Source: Heterostelium album PN500
Taxonomy: Eukaryota; Evosea; Eumycetozoa; Acytosteliales; Acytosteliaceae
DNA: 64,000 nt
Assembly: GCF_000004825.1 (NCBI RefSeq)
Contig: NW_008805064.1
Coordinates: forward strand, 2,356,001 to 2,420,000
Direction of reading: 5' to 3'
In this document: positions 54,754-64,000 of the stretch, piece by piece
Numbering within the stretch: the stretch's first letter is position 1
Layout of the letters: every line of letters begins with the position of its first letter
Notes under the pieces: generated by a model
Told to the model about the DNA's origin: nothing
Seen by the model: the letters and a program-made list of their open reading frames with translations, nothing else
Database searches by the model: none
Translations under genes and position numbers: made by a program

Positions 54754-56996
54754 CTAATTATTACCTGTTAAATTACCGGAACTTTGATACATTGGATTAT
54801 CACGATTATTTGGATTTGGTTGATATAGTGGGTTAGAGTTGGAACCACTGATCTTGTTGTCTTGGTTGGCTTTCCACAATTCGTAACCCTTCTTTCCACC
54901 GAAAGCAGCTAAAGCTAGAGCTGCTGCACCTCCAATGACAATACCAGCGATCGCAGCCGCACCAATAGCAATACCGGCTTTGGCAGCCGAGCTGATACAA
55001 CTGAATGGGGTCGGACTGTAGTTCTTAATCTCACAAGCTCTACTCACATTGTTACAGACTGCATATGGACAGTCTGGTGATGGTGGAATGCATGCACGTT
55101 CGATCGTCAGACATCCGAGATTATTATTACAAATTGCGATCTGGCAGAAATCTGCTGGCTCTTCACATACTCTTGGCTGATTGACACAGCTCTTGGTGGT
55201 ACTGTTGCAAACTGAGACTGTACATTTGTCTGGAGCGGCACATACCATTGGAGTGTGAGCACAGCCCTTCTGCTCATCACAGGTGTCTATGGTACAGTAG
55301 TTTCCATCGTCACAAGTATTAACTACATTTACACAAGTTCCATTGGTACAGCTATCCAAAGTACATGGATTACCATCACTACAATTGACAGGTGTGAAAT
55401 CACACTTTCCGGTTGTGGCGTTACAGATTGCATGTTGACATTTGTCGGTGTTGTTACACTCCACAGCAGCATAGTAAGTGATACCATCGATACAGGTATC
55501 GGTTGTACATGGATTGTTATCAGTGATAACACTGGAAACAGTTGAACAAACACCTTTGTCACAGACGGATTTCAAACACTTGTCATCCGGTGCCAAACAT
55601 GGAGTGGTACAGTTGACACATCCAGTGATAGGTGTGCATGTTCCCTGAACACATTCGCTGCATTGGTCACATGTCTTATTGATGTATTGACATCCGTACT
55701 TAAGATTACAGGTGTCGGTAGTACAGGGATTGCCATCGTCACAATTAACTGGAGTGGCCAAACAGGTGTTGGTACCTGCGTCGCAATGATAGTTATTACA
55801 TAAATCGGAAGGACATTGAACTGGTGTGTATTGACATCCCAAATTCACATTACAAATCACTGTATTACATGGAATTGGTGGACAAGTACGTGGTGAATGG
55901 TCACATTTTCCAGTGGCACTATTACAACTCACAATATCACATTTGTTATTTGGTGTGCATGTGACTGGTGTATGAGTACAGAAATTCTTCCAATTTCCAT
56001 TGGCCAAACTAGCATTATTCAATTGTGTTGGACAAGCATCAATTGTACAAGCATTACCTTTTTTATAATTTAATTAATACAGAAATTCAACTTGTTATTT
56101 ATAATATTTGATACATACCATCATTACAATCAACTTTATCATTACAACAAGCACCTGAACCTTGGCAAACTCCACAATAATCGGTGTAAGAACAAATCAA
56201 ATCCAAACCGGTGGTGATGGTAATCTCGGAAGCAATTGTGTGTCTTTCACAGTAGAAAAAGTCAAATTGACAGAAATCACCGGCTTTTATTCCAATGGAG
56301 GAAAAGTCCAAAGTGTAGTTGGCCATCTCGTGAATTCCTCCCAAATCTACTTGCAACTTGTTGTTAATATACAACCAGACATCGTCGTCACCAGCAAAAA
56401 CAAAAGTTTCGGAACCCTTGAAATGGAAGGAAGCAGACAAATGTAGACAGAAATGGAAGTTTTGATAACTGACACTGTCATTATAGAGTCTATAGACATT
56501 GGATCCATCTGCGTTCTTTATGGCATCCCAACCTTTGTTGTTGATCGGGAAGAAATGCTCATTGATAAGATAATATTTACTTTGGTCACTAGTGTTTTGG
56601 CTGAACACCAAATCTAGATTCAAAGGAATATTTACACCCGGTACACTGTGGAACCACTGAGAATAGGTCGAGGCATTGGTGATGGCACCAGCACCATTAG
56701 CACCAATGAATTCTGGCAGTCCATTTGCATTAAGAGTTTGAGTTACCAATCCCGGTGTAACAACACCATGTTCAATTGGCGCCTCGAAATCTGGATTCAA
56801 CCATGGATGATGATCATATATAGTAACTGTATATGTTTTAGAACTTGGTTGAGTTTGACCTAAAATTAAAATTAATTATTAGAAACTTTTTTGAAATTTC
56901 ACCATTTTATTATTTATTCATCATTTATTTACAATTTATTTTAACAACTAAAAGTAATAATAATAAAAATAAATTATTTATATGTATATATTTCAT
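54754..56996 (-). CDS. PA14/Cys-repeat type-I membrane protein with integrin-beta-like tail (psi/Sib-like)
   Basis: Exons 56996-56933, 56859-56119 and 56057-54754 join to 702 residues. Exon 1 is almost only the signal peptide (MKYIHINNLFLLLLLLVVKI). A PA14/fibro-slime domain (about 25-255) follows with GDDDVWLYINNKLQVDLGGI, the hallmark of dictyostelid psi proteins. About ten cysteine repeats of the form PCTxDxCxxxxGC and KCxxxxCNxxTGxC fill residues 265-610. The transmembrane helix is packed with small residues (AGIAIGAAAIAGIVIGGAAA, GxxxG-like). The cytosolic tail holds two NPxY motifs, NPLY and NPMY, 12 residues apart. That spacing and the Gly-rich helix are the traits reported for Sib integrin-beta-like adhesion proteins, which bind talin. 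No VWA domain is visible. Probable surface adhesion or phagocytosis receptor; ligand unknown. Confidence 0.87.
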
Positions 56997-58010
56997 TGTA
57001 AAATGTTAAATAAATAAAAGTTAAAATAAATAAAAAGTTTAAATTAATAAAAAGTTAAAATAAATAAATATTGAAAGATATAAAAAAATAAAGATTAGAA
57101 AACAAACAATGTTATTGAATTGATTAAACAAATTAACTTGATAAATATATATGTTAAAAACACCTATTTAAATTTTCTTGAATATAAATATTATAATATT
57201 ATATTTGTTTGGTTTTATTTATATTAAATGTGTTTAAAAACATTGAGCAGGATCAAATTGTGATTCCAAGTTAGTTGATCAATTTGGCTAGGTTGTGTGG
57301 GTATTTATGTCAGAATCATCACAATCACCTATTGATCAAACTAACAACTCTTCAGTTTGGTTCCTATATTTAATAATTATTTATACTTCTAATTGTACGA
57401 ATAAACTCACTCCCAACACACATCATAGTTTACCACTAAACAAAAAAATATAATATTTAAACTTTTAACTTTCAAGTGGAATGAGGTTAAGTTAGAGAAT
57501 TGGGGGATGGAGTGTGTTGATCATCAAACACAATCTATTACAAAACCAAAAAAAAAAAAAAAAAGTAAAAAAATATGAATCACATATGTGTGTGAATGTA
57601 TCATTTACTTTTATTTATTTGATTTACACTGAAGTTGTTTGTTTTTCTTTCTTTCTTTGGGGGAATTAAATCAAATTCAAATTCAACCACCATTTTTGTT
57701 TTTATAATTGCTCCCTACATTGACTGTATCATTTTATTTAAACATCTTGTATTAAAAAACAATAGAATAACAACATTGTTATAACACTGGAATGATTAAA
57801 ATTGGATCGAGATTATATTATATTATATATCAGTGTGTGTGTAGAAAAGATTGATACACTAACATCACTAAGATAGGTAAATGTGAAAGTAATAAAAATA
57901 GGATCTAGTTAAAACAACAAATCCACCACACAAACACAATCACACAAACAGACTGGTTTTCTATATGATATACTATACAATTTCACCACTTTTTTATTTG
58001 TTTAACTTTT
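56997..58010. other. Spacer upstream of the PA14 gene
   Basis: About 1 kb between two minus-strand genes: the PA14 promoter (56997 onward) and the VPS9 gene 3' UTR. The minus strand is CA-rich, with ACCCACACAA at about 57292-57303 (GBF-like CA box). AT simple repeats and A runs are present; no ORF was seen. Confidence 0.55.
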
Positions 58011-60072
58011 TTAAGTGTTGCCATTTTTACTACTATTGCTATTGTTATTGTAATTGTTGTTATTATTATTATTATTATTATTATTGTTGTTGTTGTTGTT
58101 AAACCATATATCTACCAATGAATCGAAATCTTTAATCAACTCTTTAACATCTTTAATTGAAAGATCCTCTGGTTTACTCTTATAATACTTCCATTGCTTC
58201 TTTTTGATTTCGAAAATGGTTGTACTGTTTGGTTCACCTATATTTTCAATAACAGGAACTACCACTTTATCTTGATTATTATTATTATTATTACTATTGT
58301 TGCTGTTATTATTATTATCTTTTTGTTTCAAACTATCGATGATATTGTTATTATCTATTTTTATGGGAGTGTGGTTAACATTGTTCACAGAATTGTCCTT
58401 ATTTTCATTGTTAACTTTATCATTTGATTCGACATTCTCTACGTTTTGAGTACTATCGGTGGTGGTGGTGGTTTCTTCGCTATTGGCAATCTTGTTGGTG
58501 TTTGCTTCATTGTTGGTGTCTGTCTTTGTCAATTGATCGACCGTCATATTCTGAATAAAAGTAGCAGCAGTAATCAAAGTAACCAAATAGTAGTTTGTCT
58601 CTGGTTCAATTAAATTTGGATCTCTAAACAAAGTAATAAACTGTACATTCGATAACAAAAATGGTAGATTTGATTTAATTAACACCTATATAAATACACA
58701 TATTAATAATATTGTTAATAATAATAATAATAATCAAATAAAAACAAAATGATTATGTATGTATACATACATAAATAACAATTGGTAAAAGTAAATCAGC
58801 ACCGATTGGTGGTTTACTCTTATCTTGTGTCAATAGCTTAAAGAGAATGGTGAAACTCTTGCGTAGTGAATTCAATTTCTCTCTTGGTGTTTTACAGCTG
58901 GTCATGTGTAGCAGCTGCTCTTGTATTTGTTCGAGCTGCTGGTTCGATATCATGCTGTTGTCAAAGTCTAGATTCGATGGCGTGATGAATTGAAAGGTGG
59001 AGATGTGTTCGCAGAGACGTGTATCCATCTCGATGTTTGAGCGCAACGAGAAGATACGACGATACAACCTAGTAGTGATATACTGTTCGAGATACTCATA
59101 GATTACAACTTCAATCTGCTGACTTGAAAGCTCCTTAAACGCCGACAGCTTTGGACTGCTCGAAGTGATAGTAGACGACTGTGACTTGAATGATACACCA
59201 GCACAAGCATGCAATAGCATCGGCAGTGCAGTAGCGATAAACGACATTGTTGAAGTTGAGATATCACTTGTTGATAGCATTTGTTTGTTTTCAGATTGTT
59301 GTTGTTGTTGTTGATTGTTGTCTGCATTGTCATTATCATTGCTATTGTTAGTCTCAGTGTTTTGTTGATTGTCAGCTTCACCAACGGATGACTCATGAAT
59401 AGAATCTATAAAACTGTCTATGGTGGAAATCAGGTGACTGTGTTGTGGTAGTGAAAGTCTGTCTTTGATCTCAGCGAAGCATGCTTCAAGGTTGGTAATG
59501 GTCTTGGTGATGTGTGCGTCTAACGGTTGTCCATTTCCGACTACTCCGCCATTGGCTGTTGCAGTTCCACCGGCAGCGCCACTGCTGTTGGTCGTTGTTC
59601 GATTGTATGATATTGGAAATGGAATACTACTGGAGACGTATGACAGTAAAGTGATGGGTGACAATGAGGTCAACATCGACGGTGTCGAAGGTAGATTATT
59701 GGTGATCAACGATATTGAATTCTTTATTCCCGAGAGTAATCCACTCGATTCTTTACTATCCTTAGATGACACTGTGCTAGTGGTTGCATTATTATAATAA
59801 CTCGATAAAAAGGATGATAACGATGATCTAAATGTATAACTTTCTTTCTTCTCTTTACTATTTATATCTGTTTTATTACTATTACTACTATCTTTTTTAC
59901 TTTTATTATCAATTTGCTCTTTTGTATTACTTTCAACAATAATTGTATCTTTGATTTCTTTATCTTTTTCTTTTTCCTTTTCCTTTTCTTTTTCCTTTTC
60001 TAGATCATTATCATTTTCATTTATATTATTATTCATATTATTAGTATTACTTATAATACTATTATCAATCAT
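58011..60072 (-). CDS. VPS9-domain protein (Rab5-type guanine exchange factor)
   Basis: Exons 60072-58771 and 58685-58011 join (TAT|GTGTTA) to 658 residues. Residues about 350-500 form a VPS9 domain. FKLLTQDKSKPPIGADLLLP is followed by IVIYVLIKSNLPFLLSNVQF across the splice and then EPETNYYLVTLITAATFIQN, the canonical GADxLLP, P-L-S-N and Y-x-L-T...A-x-x-F-I pattern; the Asp of GAD is the catalytic-finger position in Rabex-5. The rest is low complexity: a KE dipeptide run near residue 25, Ser, Gln, and a long C-terminal Asn tract. No RA, SH2, ankyrin or zinc-finger module is evident, so closeness to Rabex-5, RIN or GAPVD1 cannot be judged. Predicted role is activating Rab5/Rab21-type GTPases on endosomes. 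Confidence 0.87.
58052..58102. repeat. Coding polyAsn triplet repeat
   Basis: ATT/GTT triplets on the + strand, read as AAT/AAC (Asn) in the VPS9 gene near its C-terminus. Confidence 0.9.
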
Positions 60073-60549
60073 TATGTTTTTGTTTTAGTTTTATATAACT
60101 ATAGTTTTTAAAAGAATATAATGAATTAATATATATTAATTTTTCATACAAATATATTACAATAAAAAAAATTGTAATTTAATTATGCTGTGGTTGTGCT
60201 AAAAAACAATGAAATATGGTTGATTTTCAGAAGTTCATATCTCACACATTACCTAATTATTATGAAAAATCAACAAAAATTAAAAAAATAGAAATTAATG
60301 ACAGCATGCTTATTAGTTTTTTTTTGACCCAACCATTTATATTTATAAATAATAGATTATAAAAACGACAAACAACAACAATAATTTGTAATCAATATTT
60401 AACAATTAATTAATTAATTAAGTAGTAATAATAATAGATAATTATAATATAAATATATATTTTTATTATTTTTAAATAATCAAATAAATAATCAAATAAA
60501 TATATATAGCAGGGTGTAAATCACAGAATTAACACGATCGCATCAACAG
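60073..60549. other. Divergent promoter VPS9 / LETM1
   Basis: About 480 bp of AT-rich DNA between divergent starts, with an ATTA run near 60405-60425 and TATATA tracts. No gene was seen. Confidence 0.6.
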
Positions 60550-62655
60550 ATGAATTCAAATTTAATCAAGAGAGTGATCGCCAATGAAGTAATTGGAGCA
60601 TCTCCGATCACTAATCAATTGGTGATGGCTATCGGTCATTCACTAAAGAGACCACTGGTCCTTTCATCGGCCAGCAATCGTAACATAAACAATAGAGTAA
60701 ACTTTAAATTTACTAAACCAACAGACACAACAATCAGTAATACCATTAAATCATATTCATCACAATCATCAACATCACAATCACATTCAATGTTCAGTTC
60801 ATTGATATACCAACCATATAAATGTATGTTTATTATAACTTCAAAAAAAAAAAAACAATAATTAACAACACATTTCATTCATTTAATCATTTTAATGATT
60901 AAATAATCAAATATGTTGAAAATAATAATCAAAATTCCTAATATCAATCAAATTATCTATCTATTACACAGCCTCAAACAATAGTATCTACAATATTGCT
61001 GCAGACAATTCAAATAATTTTTGTAAGTCATCAAAAAAAAAAAAATTGTTTTTTTTTGAACGAGGTTTTTAGGATTTTGAAATTTCCTGATGATCATTTT
61101 CGAAAAAAAAATTAAATTTAATTTTCAAGCAGACAAAAAAAACGTTCGAAAAATTAATTATAAAATTTGGATATTAATCAACATCAATTGATCTTTAGCA
61201 TTGGGATTAAGATATTATAGTAATATACAAAAGGAAACAACAGATGTATCAACAAGCAATAATACTACAACTACAACACCAACACCAGCACCACCAACAC
61301 CACCAAAAGAAACATTTAAAGAGAAATTGAAAAAGATTGCTAAACATTATTGGTTAGGTACTAAATTGCTTGGTAAGAATATCAAGTTGACTGTCCAGTT
61401 GATTAAGAGACTCAGTAAGGGACACAGTCTGTCTCGTCGTGAGCGTAGTCTTTTGGTTCAGACATCGGCCGATATCATTCGTTTGGTGCCATTCATCATT
61501 ATTATGGTTGTGCCATTCCTCGAGTTTGCACTACCAGTGTTGTTAAAGTTGTTCCCCAATCTCTTGCCATCGACCTACGAGTGGAAGAACGAGCAAGAGG
61601 AGCACAAGACCAATAAATTGAAGGGTAATATCACAATGGCTAAATTCCTTCAGGACACTCTCGAGGACATCAGTGTAGAGTTGAAGAGCAACAACATCGT
61701 CAAGTCCAAAGAGTTCCACGACTTTATGATGAAGGTAAAGAGCGGTGAGCCAGTCTCTAGCAATGAGATTCTCACTTTTTCACAGTTATTCCGTGACGAA
61801 ATCACTATGGAGAAGATCTCCAGACCACAGCTCTTGGCTATGCACAAGTACTTGGCTGGTGGTAGCTTCGTCGCCAAGTGGTACTCCAACGACTACCTGA
61901 AGCAACAGATCAGCAAGAAACTAAAGAAGATCAAACAGGACGATATTTTGATCAAGAAGGAAGGTTTGGATGCTTTGACCCTCGAGGAATTGGTCGACGC
62001 TGCATTGGTGCGTGGATTCAAGGTCGAAGGTTACACCCGTAAGCAAATCGAACATCAACTCGAACAATGGTTGGATCTCTCACTGAACAAGTCAGTGCCA
62101 AGCTCATTGCTGATTCTAAGCAGAGCTTTCACCTTGACTTCCTCCACCACTGTTGCCGAGGCACTCGAAGACACCCTCGAGCACATCCCACAGGAAGCAC
62201 TCGATGAAGTCGTCAAGAAGCTCCCAGTCGGTGGTGTATTCGAAGAGGGTAGCGTTGAGCGTGCCGAAGAGAAGCTTGAGGAGCTCTCGAAGGAGGCCGA
62301 GCAACTCGAGAAGGAAAATCAAGCCGATTTGGTTGAGGGTGCCGAATCCACTGCCAAAGAGACTGAAGACGTCAAGCAACAGTTGCAATCCGCTGAACAA
62401 CTCAAGGAGCAAGTCGCTGGTACTGAGGCTCCACAAATATTGGACGGTCAACTGAAAGAGTTGGTCGACAAGATCGATGACAACATCAAGGAGATTGTAA
62501 ACATCGAACAAACCACCCCACTCACCAACGCAGAGAAAGCCGCCAAGAAAGCTGAACAATCACTTTCAGACGATGATGAAACCGAAATTCATAAACAACA
62601 ACCACAACCAAACGAACAAGTACAACAACAACAACAGCAAACTTCCAAAATTTAA
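60550..62655 (+). CDS. LETM1-like inner mitochondrial membrane protein
   Basis: Exons 60550-60823, 60972-61022 and 61199-62655 join to 593 residues. LETM1 proteins sit in the inner mitochondrial membrane, act in K+/H+ (or Ca2+/H+) exchange and bind mitoribosomes. The leader MNSNLIKRVIANEVIGAS and following Ser/Arg-rich 100 residues look like a mitochondrial presequence. One transmembrane helix with the family Pro/Glu pattern is FIIIMVVPFLEFALPVLLKL, then FPNLLPSTYEWKNEQEE. The LETM1 ribosome-binding-like domain reads RPQLLAMHKYLAGGSFVAKW, DALTLEELVDAALVRGFKVE and KQIEHQLEQWLDLSLNKSVP. The C-terminal 180 residues are an acidic coiled coil ending in polyQ; no EF-hand loop is visible, unlike animal LETM1. 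Exon 2 is only 51 bases. Confidence 0.93.
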
Positions 62656-62735
62656 TAAATAAACTTAATACAAATAGTATTTATATTTATTGAAAAAATA
62701 ATTAGATATGAATAAAAATGTTTTGTTTTTTTTTT

Positions 62736-64000
62736 TTATTCTTCCAACTCTTTAATTACACTATTAAGAGTTTCAATATCTTTAAGTTTATCGGTATATT
62801 CTTTTTGGAGTTTGTCGATGATCTTTTGTTGTCTTTCTTTCAAAATCTTATTGGGTAGCGATGCAAAGTTGGCTTGTAAATCGTCGACCTTCTTCTTGAG
62901 AGAGTCTGCTTCTTGTTGAACTTTTCTGAGTGTTGAACGAACCTGTAACAGCTCGTTGGTGTTTGACGATGCACTTGGTGGTACAATTGATTCCATTGGC
63001 TGAGAGTTGGTCGGTGATGCAACCATTTCGCTGGACATTGTCATTGAGGTTGGTGGTGTCTTTGGATATGGTGGAATTTGTGGTGATTGCACAGGTGGTG
63101 TAGACGGTAGTGGACTTGCAATATTGGTGAATTGTGATGGTGTCTTTGGTGTTTGTGGTAGTTGTGGTGGTGATTCAACTTTAATAGGTGGTTGTGTTGG
63201 TGATCCAATATTTGCGATTGGTGTCGATGGATTTGTAATTGTAGGTGGATTTGATGTAGAAGTAGTAGTAGTAGTGGTAGTAGTTGTTGTGGGAGTAGTA
63301 CTACTAGATATATTTGAAGTTGGTGTATTATTATTGTTATTACTATTATTATTATTATTATTATCATTATTATTATTTTGGAATGGAGAAGTTGGGGAGA
63401 ATGACTCTGTTTCCAAACCTTCTTTCTCTCTTCTCTTCTTTCTTCTATGTTCATCGTCTCTATTTCCATCTTTATGTTCACCACCACTATGACGATGTTC
63501 TCTATCTCTTTCTCTATCTCTATCTCTATCTCTGTCTCTATCACCTCTATTTTCTCTATCCCTATCACCTCTATCACCTCTATCTCTTTCTCTATCTCTG
63601 TCTCTATGTTCACCGCCATGACGATGCTCTCTATCTTTATGTTCACCACCGGTACGATGTTCTCTGTCTTTTTTGTGATGGTGATGATGTGACGAAGAGG
63701 AGGAATTCCTTGAGGTGGGTGAGAGATCATCAAATCTTTCTTTTCTCTTTCTCTTTTTGTCATCGTTATCCGGTGAGTTGATTGAGATATCTCTAGGTGA
63801 CAATGCAGATTTCCTCTCTTCTGGCACTCTGAATCCATCGTTGAATTCATTGTCATCGTTGTGCAATCCAATCGGTAGCTTAATCTTCAAGTCACCCGGA
63901 CTCTGTTTGTTGTAGTTGTTAAAGTTATATACATGGGTTCTCTCCTTGCCTTTGTCACATCTCGGTTTTCTTTCCTTCTTCTCGGTGCCATACGGTGATA
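62736..64000 (-). CDS. RD/RE-rich coiled-coil protein, 5' part outside window
   Basis: The open frame runs from the right edge to the stop at 62738, giving 421 C-terminal residues; the start is not in the window. The edge segment (KKERKPRCDKGKERTHVYNF, then KIKLPIGLHNDDNEFNDGFR) looks like ordered sequence but matches no family I can name. A 90-residue run of His, Arg, Asp and Glu follows (blocks such as GDRDRENRGDRDRDRD), of the RD/RE type common in splicing and transcription proteins, then Asn, Thr and Pro-rich low complexity. The last 75 residues form a strong coiled coil (LRKVQQEADSLKKKVDDLQA, ERQQKIIDKLQKEYTDKLKD). A nuclear RNA-processing or transcription role is only a guess. Convergent with LETM1, 80 bp between stops. 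Confidence 0.75.
   Translation of the reverse strand, partial: SPYGTEKKERKPRCDKGKERTHVYNFNNYNKQSPGDLKIKLPIGLHNDDNEFNDGFRVPEERKSALSPRDISINSPDNDDKKRKRKERFDDLSPTSRNSSSSSHHHHHKKDREHRTGGEHKDREHRHGGEHRDRDRERDRGDRGDRDRENRGDRDRDRDRDRERDREHRHSGGEHKDGNRDDEHRRKKRREKEGLETESFSPTSPFQNNNNDNNNNNNSNNNNNTPTSNISSSTTPTTTTTTTTTTSTSNPPTITNPSTPIANIGSPTQPPIKVESPPQLPQTPKTPSQFTNIASPLPSTPPVQSPQIPPYPKTPPTSMTMSSEMVASPTNSQPMESIVPPSASSNTNELLQVRSTLRKVQQEADSLKKKVDDLQANFASLPNKILKERQQKIIDKLQKEYTDKLKDIETLNSVIKELEE

Noticed and set aside
1-64000. Search by eye for transposons, LTR or virus-like elements and snRNA or class I RNA genes
   Set aside because: No transposase, reverse transcriptase, capsid-like or integrase motif and no long terminal repeats were seen. 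Short ncRNAs cannot be excluded without covariance-model searches.

Overview
The window is nuclear DNA from a dictyostelid social amoeba (Dictyostelium, Polysphondylium/Heterostelium, Cavenderia or a close relative). Coding exons are moderately GC-rich and sit in extremely AT-rich spacers. Introns are short and AT-rich with GTAAGT/GTATGT donors. The proteins carry Gln, Asn, Ser and Thr homopolymer runs, and several families are dictyostelid favourites (PA14/psi surface proteins, LRR-TIG-EGF receptors, SdrD-like secreted repeat proteins, CluA). The species cannot be fixed from the sequence alone. No transposon, viral fossil, tRNA, rRNA or CRISPR array was recognised.

Layout. 1-16 kb: the 3'-truncated minus-strand ISWI chromatin remodeller, a CHTOP/FOP-like mRNA-export factor (-), the TRAPP subunit TRAPPC5 (+), mitochondrial ribosomal protein bL34m (-), the diphthamide J-protein Dph4 (-), a small coiled-coil protein that may be a BORC subunit (+), CluA (+) and UDP-GlcNAc pyrophosphorylase (-). 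16-31 kb: a 2.6-kb AT-rich spacer, a GRAM-TBC-EF-hand RabGAP (+), then two convergent secretory-pathway genes about 50 bp apart, an LRR/TIG/EGF type-I membrane protein (+) and a 1,326-residue secreted Ser/Thr/Gly repeat protein with SdrD-like modules (-). 31-42 kb: mitochondrial NADP-isocitrate dehydrogenase (-), a 3.3-kb spacer, an alpha/beta hydrolase (+), ornithine decarboxylase (-) and folliculin (-). 42-55 kb: RanBP1 (-) diverging from a TOCA/FBP17-type F-BAR-SH3 protein (+), an F-box-like/LRR protein (-) diverging from an F-box/WD40 protein (+), and a TMC-family membrane protein (+). 54-64 kb: a PA14/Cys-repeat membrane protein with an integrin-beta-like tail (-), a VPS9-domain Rab5 GEF (-), LETM1 (+), and the 3' part of a charged RD/RE-rich coiled-coil protein (-) that runs off the right edge.

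Genes are single transcription units with no operons. Functionally the region mixes housekeeping genes (chromatin, translation, mitochondria, polyamines, UDP-GlcNAc) with membrane-traffic and lysosome genes (TRAPPC5, TBC, VPS9, folliculin, possible BORC subunit, F-BAR) and cell-surface genes. The observation most worth following is the PA14 protein at 54.75-57.0 kb. It combines a Gly-rich transmembrane helix with two NPxY motifs spaced exactly as in integrin-beta tails, but has no visible VWA domain. A second is an apparent one-base insertion in the ISWI ATPase exon, supported by splice-phase arithmetic. Exon joins below were deduced by eye from GT/AG sites and reading frame.
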